Made by a program: the position numbers and the translations under genes | In this document: positions 1 through 11,927 of the stretch, piece after piece | Layout of the letters: every line of letters begins with the position of its first letter | Position numbering within the stretch: the stretch's first letter is position 1 | Notes under the pieces: generated by a model | The model's database searches: none | What the model was told of the DNA's origin: nothing | Seen by the model: only the letters and a program-made list of their open reading frames with translations | Assembly (NCBI RefSeq): GCF_011058215.1 | Contig: NZ_JAALFG010000001.1 | Coordinates: 315,001 to 379,000 of the forward strand | Length of the DNA stretch: 64,000 bases | Direction: 5' to 3' | Origin: Devosia aurantiaca | GTDB lineage: Bacteria; Pseudomonadota; Alphaproteobacteria; Rhizobiales; Devosiaceae

Positions 1-155
1 ACGCCTCGACCCAATTCGCCGACGGCGGCGAATTCGGATTTGGCGGCGAAATCGGCATCGCCACCGGCAAGATGCATGCGCGCGGGCCGGTCGGCGTCGA
101 GCAGTTGACGAGCTTCAAATACCGCGTGCGCGGCAACGGACAGCTGCGCCCTTGA
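1..155 (+). CDS. proA: Glutamate-5-semialdehyde dehydrogenase, C-terminal end (partial)
   Basis: The window opens inside this gene; the first full codon is at position 3 and the stop is TGA at 153-155. The 50 visible residues include [20 protein letters not shown] and end in a segment with [13 protein letters not shown], the conserved tail of gamma-glutamyl phosphate reductase, which makes glutamate semialdehyde in proline synthesis. The stop overlaps the TTG codon that opens the nadD frame at 152. The proA-nadD-rsfS-rlmH order is common in Hyphomicrobiales and supports the call. The catalytic part lies outside the window. Confidence 0.85.
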   Translation, partial: ASTQFADGGEFGFGGEIGIATGKMHARGPVGVEQLTSFKYRVRGNGQLRP

Positions 156-771
156 GCCAGCCTATCCCCGGCATCACCGAAATTCCGCCTTCGACGCCGG
201 GCATGCGCATCGGCCTTTTCGGCGGCAGCTTCAATCCGATCCATGACGGGCATCGACTCGTCATGGAGGAAACCCTGCGCCGGCTGCGGCTGGATCAGCT
301 TTGGGTGCTCGTCACCCCGGCAATCCGCTCAAGAACAACGAAAAGCTCGCGCCCCTGGCCGATCGGGTCACAGCTGCCCGGCAATTCCTCGCCCACCCTC
401 GCATCCGCGTCACCGGCTTTGAAGCCGCCAAGGGCTTTACCTATACCTGGGAAACGGTGCGGTTTCTGACGCAATCGCTGCCTGGCCGGCACTTCGTCTG
501 GATCATGGGCGCCGATAGTCTCGCCGATCTTCACCGTTGGGAACGCTGGCGCGATCTTGCCGCCACGGTACCCCTGGCGGTCTATGTCCGGCCCGGCTCG
601 TCGCGCCGGGCTCTCGCCTCCCGCGCGGCAACGACGCTCGACTTCGCGCAGCTCGACGAAAGCGACGCAGCTCTCCTCGCGGGCGCGAAAACCCCAGCCT
701 GGATCTACCTTCAGGGACGGCAGTCGAGCCTCTCGTCTTCGGGTATCAGGGCAGCGAAAAGCCAAAAGTAA
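152..771 (+). CDS. nadD: Nicotinate-nucleotide adenylyltransferase (frame broken in this sequence)
   Basis: NadD joins nicotinate mononucleotide to AMP in the cytoplasm to make deamido-NAD. The N-terminal frame has [14 protein letters not shown], the nucleotidyltransferase ATP-binding motif, and the C-terminal frame ends with SSSGIR, the family's SSTxIR motif. The two halves lie in different frames; adding one base to the CCCCGG at 315-320 joins them as [15 protein letters not shown] and gives about 206 residues, the normal length. NadD is normally essential, so I read the break as a sequencing error. Translation may start at TTG 152, overlapping the proA stop, or at ATG 203 (MRIGLFGG), which fits the family better. 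rsfS and rlmH follow, as usual in alphaproteobacteria. Confidence 0.88.
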
Positions 772-959
772 CCGCGTGTTAAGGCTTGACCTTGCGAAAA
801 TGGCCGCCTGATCGTATATTTGCCCGCAGTGATTGAAGTCACCGGAACAGGAACTGACGGCTTGCCGTTTATTCGACGCCGCTTTTATTCCGATCAACAA
901 CCAAGGATGTTTATCGTTCGCATGACCCGTGCACGCGCAGGGGCGGAGGTCCTTTACTG

Positions 960-1352
960 ATGGCCGCGCTGCCCACCAATACCGTCAACACCCCGCCCGC
1001 CGCAGCCAATGCGGTGCAGAAGCCCCTGATCGACGTGATCCTCGAGACGCTCGATGATGCCAAGGCCGAGGAAACCGTTGCGGTCGATATTACCGGCAAG
1101 TCCTCGCTGGCCGACCACATGGTCGTCACCTCCGGCCGCTCGCAGCGCCATGTCGGCGCCGTCGCCGATCAGGTGATCACCGCCCTGCGCGACAACGGCT
1201 ACGGCAAGCCGCGCGTCGAAGGCATGCCCAATGCCGATTGGGTCCTGGTCGATGCGGGCGACGTCATCCTCCACATCTTCCGCCCCGAAGTACGCGAGTT
1301 CTACTCGATCGAAAAGATGTGGCAGGCCGATTTCGCGGCCGACCAGCACTAA
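960..1352 (+). CDS. rsfS: Ribosome silencing factor RsfS
   Basis: This 130-residue protein is of the RsfS/Iojap family, which binds ribosomal protein uL14 on the large subunit and blocks subunit joining when nutrients are low. After a variable N-terminal extension of about 20 residues comes the family core, with the signatures DHMVVTSGRS, a GMPNADWVLVDAGDVILHIF stretch and EVREFYSIEKMW. The start ATG at 960 follows GGAGG at about 940-944 and overlaps the stop of a tiny upstream frame (TGATG). The rlmH gene follows after three bases, so both are probably translated from one message. A 188-base gap separates it from nadD; I see no convincing promoter there. Confidence 0.93.
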   Translation: MAALPTNTVNTPPAAANAVQKPLIDVILETLDDAKAEETVAVDITGKSSLADHMVVTSGRSQRHVGAVADQVITALRDNGYGKPRVEGMPNADWVLVDAGDVILHIFRPEVREFYSIEKMWQADFAADQH

Positions 1353-1355
1353 GCT

Positions 1356-1838
1356 GTGCGGATAAGCATTGCCGCCGTCGGGCGGATGAAGAACGGGCCA
1401 GAGCGCGAGCTTGTGGCCCGTTATCTTGAGCGGGCGCAGGCTTCGGGCAAGCCGCTGGCCTTGACCGGCTTCGACGTTCACGAACTCGCTGAAAGCCGCG
1501 CCGGCTCCGCCGCTTCCCGAAAGGCAGAAGAAGCAAAGTCCATCCGCGCCACCCTGCCCGAGGGCATGCTGGTGATGCTGGACGAACGCGGCAAGTCGCT
1601 AAGCTCGGAGGCCTTCGCCACCCAGCTCGGCCGCTGGCGCGACGACGGACGGCAGGCGGTCGGCTTCGTCATCGGCGGTGCCGACGGCATCGACCCCGAA
1701 TTCGTTAAATCCGCCGACCTAACCCTGAGCTTTTCCCCCATGGTCTGGCCTCATCAGCTGGTGCGCATCATGCTGGCGGAACAGCTTTATCGCGCCATCA
1801 CCATCCTGTCGGGCCATCCCTATCATCGCGGTGATTGA
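1356..1838 (+). CDS. rlmH: 23S rRNA (pseudouridine-1915) N3-methyltransferase
   Basis: RlmH is a SPOUT-class enzyme that methylates pseudouridine 1915 in helix 69 of 23S rRNA using S-adenosylmethionine. The 160-residue length is typical. The cofactor knot is visible: LVMLDERGK at about residues 72-80, FVIGGADG at 104-111, a FSPMVWPHQLVRIML stretch at 126-140 and a C-terminal HPYHR. The start is GTG at 1356, three bases after the rsfS stop, so the pair is probably co-transcribed. The C-terminus (SGHPYHRGD) is complete. Confidence 0.95.
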   Translation: MRISIAAVGRMKNGPERELVARYLERAQASGKPLALTGFDVHELAESRAGSAASRKAEEAKSIRATLPEGMLVMLDERGKSLSSEAFATQLGRWRDDGRQAVGFVIGGADGIDPEFVKSADLTLSFSPMVWPHQLVRIMLAEQLYRAITILSGHPYHRGD

Positions 1839-1937
1839 GCTCACCGGATGGTTAAGCATTGTTAACCAGCGCTTTGCCGGCTGCTTGCTAAGGTGCGGCA
1901 AGTGATTCGGGGCTGAGAGCCCCCATTGGGAGTTGCC

Positions 1938-3413
1938 ATGCACTTGCGGCCGGCCCGCATCGTCACGCTGTTGCTGGTCAGCGGCCTGCTTGCGGGCACC
2001 GCCGTGCTGCCGCTTTTGGCGCAGACCGAAACGCCCACAAACGCGGTCGACGCCGATCTTCGTCCCAGCATCCCGGCCGATCCGACATTGGTGCCGGCGC
2101 CGGCTGATCCCACCACCGACACACCCACCACCGAAACCCCGCTACTCGCGCCCGCCCCTGCGGAGTCCCCCGCGGCCGAACCCACAGCGTCCCCTACGGA
2201 AACCGCTCCCCCTCCCGCAGCCAGCAGCAATGCCGCGGACCTTGAAGAAGTCGAAGCCTCGCTCACCATCAGCCGCGAACGCATCGATGCGCTCAAGGCC
2301 GAGATCGCGGCGATGGAAGGCGACACTGCCCAGCAGAACGCCGCCCTGATCGCCGCCGGACAGCGCGTCAAGCTTGCCGAAATCGAGGTTGCCGACGTCG
2401 AGGAACGCCTCTCGGACCTGATCGTCCGGGAATTGGAAGTGCGCGGCCGGCTCGATGGCGCCGATGCCGAGATTGCCAATGTCCTTGCCGCCCTGCAGCG
2501 CATCTCCCTCAATCCGCCCCCGGCGCTTGTCGTCGATCCCGACGACGCATTGGGCTCGGCGCGCGGCGCCATGCTGATCGCCGCCATCCTGCCCCAGCTG
2601 CGCACCAAGGCCGATACTGTCGCAGCCGACCTCAAGGCTCTCACCGACATCAAGACCGCGGCCCTTGCCGAAGAAGCAACGCTCAAGGCCAATCACGACG
2701 TTCTGGAAGAAGAGCAGCTGCGCATCGCAACGCTGATCGCCGCGCGCCGCCAGGGTATTACTCAGATCAGCGCGCAATTGAGCGAAGAAGAAGCCGCCGC
2801 CGTCGATCTCGCCGAACGCGCCAGCACCCTGCGCGAACTCATCGGCGCCCTCTCCGAGCGCGCCGCCGCTAGTGCCACCGGCACCCCAACACCTGCTGCC
2901 GATCCGGACGCACCGACGCTATCTCCCGAAGCCATCCAGCTGGCCTTCGCCGACACGTCGCGAACCCAGCCTGCCGTCCCGTTCCAGCTGGCGCGCGGCT
3001 ACCTCACCCAACCCTCGAACGGCGTCACCGTCGTCGAATTCGGCGACAATGACGGCCAGGGCGGCATCTCGCAGGGCCAGTCCATCGTCACCCGCGCCGA
3101 AGCCCAGGTGCTGGCTCCCGCCGATGGTTTTGTGCTCTACAAGGGCCCTTACCTCAATTACGGCCAGATCGTCATTCTCAATACCGGCGGCACCTACACG
3201 GCGCTTCTCGCGGGGCTTGAAACCATCTCGGTCGATATCGGACAATTCGTGCAAATGGGCATGCCGATCGGCACCATGGGATCACGCACAATTGGACGGA
3301 CGGTCACCACCAGTGCTGGTAACGAGCAACCGACCCTTTATATTGAGCTAAGACAAAACAACGAGCCCTTCGACCCAGCCGGGTGGTGGGCCAATAACGG
3401 ACAGACGGGATAA
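1938..3413 (+). CDS. EnvC-like murein hydrolase activator with degenerate M23 domain
   Basis: A secreted protein of 491 residues. ATG 1938, with GGGAG a few bases upstream, starts a hydrophobic signal segment (VTLLLVSGLLAGTAVLPLLAQ). A Pro/Thr/Ala-rich linker follows, then a long alanine/glutamate-rich coiled coil at about residues 85-310 and a C-terminal M23/LytM fold at about 360-480. Where active LytM peptidases carry a metal-binding HxxxD this protein has FGDNDGQGG, and the HxH motif is absent, so it should not cut peptidoglycan itself. EnvC-type proteins activate amidases at the division site. ctpA follows eight bases later, a pairing common in alphaproteobacteria. Confidence 0.82.
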   Translation: MHLRPARIVTLLLVSGLLAGTAVLPLLAQTETPTNAVDADLRPSIPADPTLVPAPADPTTDTPTTETPLLAPAPAESPAAEPTASPTETAPPPAASSNAADLEEVEASLTISRERIDALKAEIAAMEGDTAQQNAALIAAGQRVKLAEIEVADVEERLSDLIVRELEVRGRLDGADAEIANVLAALQRISLNPPPALVVDPDDALGSARGAMLIAAILPQLRTKADTVAADLKALTDIKTAALAEEATLKANHDVLEEEQLRIATLIAARRQGITQISAQLSEEEAAAVDLAERASTLRELIGALSERAAASATGTPTPAADPDAPTLSPEAIQLAFADTSRTQPAVPFQLARGYLTQPSNGVTVVEFGDNDGQGGISQGQSIVTRAEAQVLAPADGFVLYKGPYLNYGQIVILNTGGTYTALLAGLETISVDIGQFVQMGMPIGTMGSRTIGRTVTTSAGNEQPTLYIELRQNNEPFDPAGWWANNGQTG

Positions 3414-3421
3414 AACACCCC

Positions 3422-4857
3422 ATGCGCTTACCCACCCTTCGCGCTGCCGCCGTTTGCGCGGCATTGCTGGTGCCGGCCACCGTATTGATTGCCCAAGATC
3501 AGACACCGGTCGAAACGCCGGCCCCGGCACCCACCGAAGTCGCACCCGGCGAAGAGGTGCCCGTCGACGAAACCCCCAATCCCAGCGGCGAAGAGCCCGA
3601 GCCCACCGAAGCCGAAAAGGCCATCGTTGAGGCGCGCGACCCGCTCGAGATCTATTCCGACCTTAATCTCTTCGGCGAAATCTTTGATCGCATCCGTGCT
3701 GAATATGTCGATCCGCCGGATGAAGAAGAGCTGATCCGCGCCGCCATCCAGGGCATGCTGACCTCGCTCGACCCTCATTCGGGCTACCTGCCGCCGGTCG
3801 ATTACGAAGAAATGCGCGAGGATACGTCCGGCCAGTTCGGCGGTCTCGGCGTCGAAATCCAGATGGAAGACGACCTCATCAAGGTCGTTTCCCCATCGAC
3901 GACACCCCAGCGGCCAAAGCCGGTATCCTGTCCAATGACCTCATCTACCAGATCGACGGGAAGACCGTTCAGGGCATGACCCAGGACGAAGCTGTTGGAC
4001 TGATGCGCGGCGAAGTCGGCACCAAGGTCAAGATCACCGTGCTGCGCGAAGGCGTCAGCGAGCCGATCGATTTCGAACTCACCCGTGCCGTTATTTCCAT
4101 GCGCGCCGTGCGCTGGTCCATGGAAGGCGACGTCGCCGTGCTGCGCCTCGCCCGCTTCTCCGAGCAGGCCTTTGTCGGCATCGAGCGCGCCGTCGAAGAC
4201 ATCTATGAGGAACGCGAGGGCGTTGCGCCCAAGGGCATCATCCTCGACCTCCGCAACAATCCGGGCGGCCTCGTCGATCAGTCCGTTTTGGTTTCCGATG
4301 CCTTCCTCGATCGCGGTGCCGTGGTCCTGACCCGTGGCCGCACTGACAATGACAGCGACCGTTATGATGCCGGCCCCGACCCGCTCGACGCCCGCCTCAA
4401 GGACGTGCCGCTCGTCGTGCTGATCAATGGCGGCTCCGCTTCCGCTTCGGAAATCGTCGCCGGTGCGCTTCAGGACCACAAGCGCGCCACGCTTGTCGGC
4501 ACCCGTTCCTTCGGCAAGGGCTCAGTACAGTCGATCATCTCGCTTGGCCCCGATGGCGCCATGCGCTTGACCACGGCGCGCTACTACACGCCCAACAACC
4601 GCTCGATCCAGGCGCTGGGCATCACGCCCGATATTGAAGTGCTCCAGGTCGTGCCCGAGGAATTCCAGGGCCGCGACGAAATCATCGGCGAGGCTGGGCT
4701 CGAAGGCCACATCGTCATCGAAGGCCAGGAAGAATCCACCGTCGGTTCCTCCGTCTATGTGCCGGTCGACACCGCCGAGGACACCCAGCTTCAATACGCG
4801 GTGCGCCTGATCAACGGCGAGGAAACCAACGCGGCCTACCCGCCACCGCAGGAATAG
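3422..4857 (+). CDS. ctpA: Carboxy-terminal processing peptidase, S41 family (frame broken)
   Basis: A periplasmic serine protease with a signal peptide (LRAAAVCAALLVPATVLIA), an acidic linker, an N-terminal S41 cap (LDPHSGYL), a PDZ domain and the S41 core. The catalytic pair is visible: serine in GGSASASEI and lysine in FGKGSVQ. The frame changes inside the PDZ domain; adding one C to the run at 3891-3894 joins KVVSP to IDDTPAAKAGI and gives about 478 residues. The break is therefore probably a sequencing error. The gene follows the EnvC-like gene by eight bases; together they would act on peptidoglycan or its enzymes in the periplasm. Family members trim lipoproteins, murein hydrolases or photosystem proteins, so the substrate here is open. 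Confidence 0.88.
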
Positions 4858-4917
4858 GCACCACAGGGACCGCGATCTGCATGCGTAGCTTGACTGCATC
4901 CAGAGCCTCGGCCTTGC

Positions 4918-5053
4918 GCCTCCCTCCCCTTGAGGGGGAGGGAACGAGGGTGGGGTGGAGCCGCGGGAGTGTAGTGAGGGGCCCCTCCCCACCCAGCTAC
5001 GCTACGGCCTGGCGGCCAAGCTTCGCTGCCGTCCCCCTCAAGGGGAGGGAGGT
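4918..5053. repeat. Intergenic inverted-repeat element (CCTCCC family)
   Basis: About 135 bp in the gap between ctpA and the deacetylase gene. The left end (CCTCCCTCCCCTTGAGGGGG) and the reverse complement of the right end match over about 21 bases with one mismatch, and each end is itself a small palindrome. Related palindromes occur near 21420-21560, 27776-27955 and 35882-35935. I take it as one copy of a dispersed palindromic intergenic repeat. No protein is encoded. Confidence 0.6.
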
Positions 5054-5088
5054 GCAATACCGGAGCGCCCGTGCCATGGATCAAAATA

Positions 5089-6220
5089 ATGGCCAATGAT
5101 CTTTCGACCCCCTGACCGGACGAAAGCGCCGCAACCAGCAAAAGACTGGCCGTTTCCACTTTCCCTTGGCGCGCCTCCTGTTCGCAGTCATCGTCCTGGC
5201 CGTCGGCGCCGTCGTCTTGCGCGTTGCGCTCGTCGATGAACCCAATGGCGGCCGCCCGAGCCAGGAAGTCGCGATCACCACGACGCGCGATGGCAACACC
5301 GTCGCCAACCAGGTCGCCAGCGGCCCCGCGACCATTACTGCCGATCCCCAGCAATTTCCCGCCGGCAGCAGTTTCACTAGCATTGCCCCGCCCGGCGAAA
5401 CGGCGACCGCCACCGGCCAGGTGCCGGACCGCTATGGTGCGCTGCCGGACCTCAGCGAAGAAACCGCCAACGGCGCCATCCCCCGCATCTCGGGAACCGG
5501 ACTCAGCCCCTTCGTGGCCTACCGCCGCCCCGCCGACGCGGCGCTCGCCGCCGGCAAGCCCATGGTCGCCGTCGTGGTCACAGGCCTGGGCATCAACGAG
5601 CAAGGATCGCTCGACGCCATCGAACAGCTGCCGGACGACGTGACCCTCGCCTTTGCCCCCTATGGCCGATCGCTCGAAAACACCGTCTCCGCCGCCCGCA
5701 CTTCGGGCCACGAAGTGATGCTCGAAGTGCCGATGGAGCCCTTCGATTATCCGCAGAACGATCCGGGCCCGCATACCGTCCTCACCGGCGAAACGCCGCG
5801 CGCCAACCTCGACAAGCTGTTCTGGCTGATGGCGCGATTCGGCGGCTACTTTGGCGTCGTCAACAATATGGGCGCGCGCTTCACCGCCTCAGCCGCCGAC
5901 ATGGCGCCGGTCATGGAAGAATTTGGCGCTCGGGGCCTTGGCTATCTCGATGACGGCTCCTCCAATCGCTCGGTTGCGGCGCAGCTCGCCGGCGCCAACA
6001 AGGTGCCCTATGGCCGCGCCGGGCAAATGATCGATGCCAATCCCGCCCGCGCATCCATTCTCGAGGCGCTGGCCAGCCTTGAAGCCCAGGCGCTGGAAAC
6101 CGGCAGCGCCATTGGTATTGTGAGCGCCCTGCCCATTTCGGTGTCGACTGTTTCCGAATGGGCGCGTGAACTGGACGCAAAGGCATCGCGCTGGTGCCCG
6201 CCAGCGCCTTGATGAAGTAG
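5089..6220 (+). CDS. Divergent polysaccharide deacetylase family protein (frame broken twice)
   Basis: The protein resembles the DUF610/YibQ divergent polysaccharide deacetylases found beside envC and ctpA in alphaproteobacteria. It has an N-terminal membrane anchor (LLFAVIVLAVGAVVLRVAL), a low-complexity linker, then the NodB-like fold with VAVVVTGLGIN, LEVPMEPFDYPQNDPGPHTVL and LGYLDDGSS. Two corrections restore a family-like chain of about 377 residues: one base in the C run at 5108-5112 joins the start at ATG 5089 (MANDLSTP) to LTGRKRR, and one base near 6182 changes the tail to KGIALVPASALMK, ending at TAG 6218-6220. Whether it has enzymatic activity is unknown. rppH starts ten bases downstream. 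Confidence 0.78.
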
Positions 6221-6229
6221 GTCCAAACC

Positions 6230-6730
6230 ATGGTTGATCGGGAAAGCCTCCCCTATCGCGATTGCGTCGGCCTTGCCATCTTCAACGGCCATGGCGAGGT
6301 TTTCGTCGGCCATCGCAAAGGCATCACTGACGAGCATGCCTGGCAAATGCCACAGGGCGGCATTGACGAAGGCGAGGACCCGCTCCGCTGCGCCATGCGC
6401 GAGCTCTATGAGGAAACCAGCGTGACTTCGGTCAGTCTCCTCGCCGAGGCGCCGGAGTGGATCTACTACGACCTGCCTGATGAAGCACTCGGGGTGGCCT
6501 TCAAGGGCAAGTATCGCGGCCAGCGCCAGCGCTGGTTTGCCTTCGCCTTTCACGGCGATGACAGCGAAATCGACGTACTGACGCCCGGCGGCGGCAAGCA
6601 CAAGGCGGAGTTCGACGGCTGGCGCTGGGAAAAGCTTTCCCGCACGCCAGCCCTTATCGTACCGTTCAAGCGACCGGCCTACGAAAAGGTCGTCGAAGCC
6701 TTCGGCGACATTCCGCAACGTTTTGCTTGA
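6230..6730 (+). CDS. rppH: RNA pyrophosphohydrolase (Nudix)
   Basis: RppH removes pyrophosphate from the triphosphate 5' end of RNA and starts mRNA decay. The 166-residue protein has the Nudix box at about residues 43-65 (GGIDEGED, then RELYEE), with the family motifs [21 protein letters not shown] and [10 protein letters not shown] around it. The residue after the second box glutamate is Thr-Ser in place of the more usual Thr-Gly, which should not affect metal binding. It lies ten bases after the deacetylase gene, in the usual alphaproteobacterial order, and the racemase gene follows after eleven bases, so the three may share a transcript. Confidence 0.93.
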   Translation: MVDRESLPYRDCVGLAIFNGHGEVFVGHRKGITDEHAWQMPQGGIDEGEDPLRCAMRELYEETSVTSVSLLAEAPEWIYYDLPDEALGVAFKGKYRGQRQRWFAFAFHGDDSEIDVLTPGGGKHKAEFDGWRWEKLSRTPALIVPFKRPAYEKVVEAFGDIPQRFA

Positions 6731-6741
6731 ACTAAATTGAT

Positions 6742-7428
6742 ATGAAAACCATCGGCCTGATCGGCGGCATGAGCTGGGAAAGCTCGGCTCACTATTATCG
6801 CATCCTCAATGAGGAAGCCGCTCGCCTTCTTGGTGGGCTCCACTCCTGCCCCGTCATCATGCATTCGGTGGATTTCGCCCCAGTAGCCGAGATGCAGGCA
6901 GCAGGTGACTGGGATCGCGCCGGGCGCGAACTCAACGCCGTGGCACGAGGCCTCGTCTCGGCCGGCGCCGAGGTGCTGGGCATCGCCACCAACACCATGC
7001 ATGTGATCGCCGATGCCATCACCCAGGGCCTCGACGTGCCGCTCGTGCATATCGCCGACCCGACCGCCGAGGCGCTTCTTGCCGATGGCTTCAACACGAT
7101 CGGGCTCCTGGGCACAAGCTTCACCATGGAAATGCCCTTCTATAAGGACAGGCTTGCGGCGCGCGGTCTGACGCCGCTGGTGCCCGAAGTTGACCGCACC
7201 AACCTCCACGGCATCATCTACGAAGAACTCTGCAAGGGCATTGTCCGCGACGAGTCCCGCCAGGTCTATGTGACGGCCATCGAGCGTTTGCAGGCACGCG
7301 GCGCCCAGGCCGTGATCCTGGGCTGCACCGAGATCGGCATGCTGATCGACGACAGCGTCAGCCCGCTACCAACCTACGACACCACCGACCTCCACGCCAA
7401 AGCCCTGGTCGCCGCCGCCTTAAGCTAG
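6742..7428 (+). CDS. Aspartate/glutamate racemase family protein (YgeA type)
   Basis: A 228-residue amino-acid racemase of the Asp/Glu superfamily, cofactor-independent and cytoplasmic. It begins KTIGLIGGMSWESS, the YgeA-type start. The second catalytic cysteine is visible in LGCTEIGML (Cys195). At the first catalytic position, where most relatives have cysteine, it has threonine (Thr83 in ATNTMH), as I recall for E. coli YgeA, a broad-specificity racemase with a Thr/Cys pair. I infer a role in making D-amino acids from L-amino acids; the substrate cannot be read from sequence. It starts eleven bases after rppH and ends before a repeat region. Confidence 0.82.
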   Translation: MKTIGLIGGMSWESSAHYYRILNEEAARLLGGLHSCPVIMHSVDFAPVAEMQAAGDWDRAGRELNAVARGLVSAGAEVLGIATNTMHVIADAITQGLDVPLVHIADPTAEALLADGFNTIGLLGTSFTMEMPFYKDRLAARGLTPLVPEVDRTNLHGIIYEELCKGIVRDESRQVYVTAIERLQARGAQAVILGCTEIGMLIDDSVSPLPTYDTTDLHAKALVAAALS

Positions 7429-7435
7429 ACCACAA

Positions 7436-7615
7436 TGCTCCAGTAGCCCTCACCTTGAGGTGCGAAGCGCAACTCTCCCAGTAGCCCTCACCCTGAGGCG
7501 CGCAGCAAAGCGAAGCCTCGAAGGGCGAGGGCGTGGCACAGCGCTCGTGTGCCCGCCCTCCTGGTCGAAGTCTACGCTGCGCTCCGCACCTCACCACGAG
7601 GGCTCCGGAAGGACT
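7436..7615. repeat. Dispersed repeat with tandem AGTAGCCCTCACC motif
   Basis: The motif AGTAGCCCTCACC followed by TTGAGG or CTGAGG occurs twice, at about 7443 and 7481, 38 bases apart, followed by inverted variants (AGCCTCGAAGGGCGAGGG and CTCCGCACCTCACC). Similar CACCCTGAGG repeats are frequent between genes in Hyphomicrobiales. The right part overlaps the last codons of the chemoreceptor gene, so the end of that protein is repeat-derived. No gene of its own is visible. Confidence 0.5.
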
Positions 7616-9748
7616 TCACCTCAGGCTCCGCCTCAAGCCTGAAAATATCGACAATTCTGTCGAGCGCATGCGTCTGGCCCTCGGTCTGCTCGATCACCGC
7701 ATTGGTTTCTTCCACCAGCGACGCATTGTGCTGCGTCATCTGGTCGAGCGTGCGCACGGCAGTGTTCACTTCCTCGATCGAGGCCGCCTGCTCGCGGCTG
7801 GCACGGGCGATGGCGCGGACCAGGGCACTGTTTTCCTGCACCGCATCGAGCATGGCCCGCAGCCGGTCTTCCGCCGCCGAGACGAGCCCGGCGCCTTCCT
7901 TGACCTCGCCGTTGCTCCTTTCCACCAGAGCTTTCACTTCCGACGAGGCTTGGGCCGCCGATTGCGCCAGGCGCCGCACTTCGACGGCCACCACGGCAAA
8001 GCCCTTGCCGGCATCCCCTGCCCGCGCCGCTTCCACCGAGGCATTGAGCGCCAGTAGATTTGTCTGGAAGGCGATGTCGTCGATCATGCCGATGATGTTG
8101 GAAATCTTGGCCGACGACTGGGTAATCCGCTCCATCGCGTCGGTGGCCTTGCCCATGACGCTGCCGGACTCTTCGGCCGTCCGCGACACCGTCTCGGCCT
8201 TTTTGGCGGCGTCCTCGGCCATGCCCGCATTGCTGGCGACGGTGGTTGCAAGCTCTTCCATGGCCGCCGACGTTTCTTCGATCGTCGCCGCCTGGCGGGT
8301 CGTCCGTTCGGAGAGGTCATTAGCGCCGCTCAGGAGCTCGCCGCTCGCCGTCCGCAGCGACTTTGTCGTGAGGCGCAGCTGGCCGACCACGTCGGCAAAG
8401 CGCTCCACCGTGCCGTTCAGTGCCAAGCGCAGGTCTTCGAATTCCGGCGGGAAGGGCTGGATGATCGTGCTCGAAAGATCGCCATCCGCGAGGCGCTTCA
8501 GACCGGCACCGATCGCTGCGACCGACTGCTTACGCGCCGTGACGTCGATGGCAAACTGCACGACCTTGTAGGGCATGCCGTCGGTGTCGAAGATCGGCGT
8601 AAAAGTGCTCTGGATCCACACTTCCTGGCCCGCACTGGTCCGGCGCCGATATTCGCCGCTCTTGAACGCACCGTCCTCGAGTTCCTGCCAGAACTGAAGA
8701 TAGACCTGGCTGCTTGGATCGGCATCAGGCAGGAAAAGCGCATTCGGGCGCCCGATGATTTCCTCGAGCCGATAGCCGAGCATCGAGAGAAAATTGTCGT
8801 TGGCGGTGATGACCGTCCCGTCGAGGTTGAACTCGACAACCATTTGCGACCGCGAGATCGCCTGTAGCTGTCCGGTATGATCCGCCGCTTCCGCCAAATG
8901 CTGGCGCGCCTGCGCGTCGAGCGCCGCCTTTTCCAGCGAGTTGACGCGAAAAATCTCGACCGCCCGCGCCATGGCGCCGATCTCGTTGCCGGCCGCCTTG
9001 TGCGGCACTTCGGCATCAAGCTCGCCTTCGGCGATGACGCTCATGACATCGGCCAGTTGCGGGATCGGTCGCATCATGCGGCGCGCGAGGATCAGCGCGG
9101 CAACCGACATCACCAACAGAACCACCAGGCCACTGGCGCCCAGGGCGATCATAGACTGATAAAGTACGGCATCGAAGCGCGCGCGGTCGACACCGACCAT
9201 CAAAGCGCCGATCACCGTGCCATCGGCGGTGGCAATCGGCTGGTAGCGCAGGAGATAGGTCTTGCCGACGATCGTTTCTTCCACATCGGCATGCTGGTTC
9301 GCGGCCAGCGTCGCGAACAGCGCACTGTCCGCGGTGATCGGCGTTTCGAGCAAACGCTCGCCCGCCTCGTCGACAAAGGTCGTGCTGCCGACAACGAAGT
9401 CGGGGCTCGTCTCGGCATCGAAGACGAAGACCGAAGCCTGCGTGCCCGAGACCCGACCCACGGCATCAATCACGTCATGGCTGCGAAACCGCGGCATGCT
9501 GCGGGCGGAGAGGCTCACCACATTGCCCGCTTCGTCCGACCCCACTTCAAGGCTCGGCAGGTTGACCTGGAAAATCTGCGCCGCAATGCGCGTGCCGTCG
9601 AGCAGCGCCTGCTGCGCCTCCCCTGGGCCGAATTCTGCAAGGTCACAAAAAGGCTCGCCAAAACGGCAAGAATGGAAACGCAGATAGCGCCGATCGTCAT
9701 CGCCGAAATGGCAAAAGTCAGGCGCATATTGGCAAGCAGTGCAGCCAT
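7572..9748 (-). CDS. Methyl-accepting chemotaxis protein with Cache, HAMP and PAS domains (frame broken)
   Basis: A membrane chemoreceptor. From ATG 9748 the first helix is [20 protein letters not shown], followed by a periplasmic Cache-like sensor, a second helix ([20 protein letters not shown]), HAMP ([18 protein letters not shown]), a PAS domain ([19 protein letters not shown]) and the MCP signalling hairpin, whose tip reads [20 protein letters not shown]. The first 40 residues lie in another frame; adding one G (forward C run 9620-9623) joins NSAQ to [10 protein letters not shown] and gives about 725 residues. The last ten or so residues are encoded by a dispersed repeat. The ligand is unknown. 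No che genes are nearby. Confidence 0.85.
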
Positions 9749-9901
9749 TGAGTGGTCCCCTTTTCCCCGACCCCCGGCCGGACACCCTCTTCCCTGGTCA
9801 CAAGATTGCACGTTATTGGTTAAGCGGAGCTTGCAGGATCAAGAAAATCGTTACGCTGCAATAACTTGCTTAGAGACTAAGCAGTTTGCCCATTCGGAAA
9901 G

Positions 9902-9932
9902 CAAAAAGGCCGCCTCCCGAAGGAGACGGCCT
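9902..9932 (-). terminator. Rho-independent terminator of the atp operon
   Basis: Read on the minus strand, AGGCCGTCTCC and GGAGGCGGCCT form a near-perfect stem around a TTCG tetraloop, followed by TTTTTGC. It lies 27 bases after the atpC stop, where the atpHAGDC transcript should end. The geometry is that of a classic intrinsic terminator. Confidence 0.85.
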
Positions 9933-9958
9933 GCATATTTCATCGGCAGATTTAGCGC

Positions 9959-11927
<1,969 letters not shown>

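Noticed and set aside
786..820. TTGACC ... TATATT as an rsfS promoter
   Set aside because: The spacer is 23 bases, too long for a sigma-70 promoter.
907..960. 17-residue frame overlapping the rsfS start (TGATG)
   Set aside because: No ribosome-binding site of its own, no regulatory codon pattern and no known leader for rsfS; the overlap can be chance.
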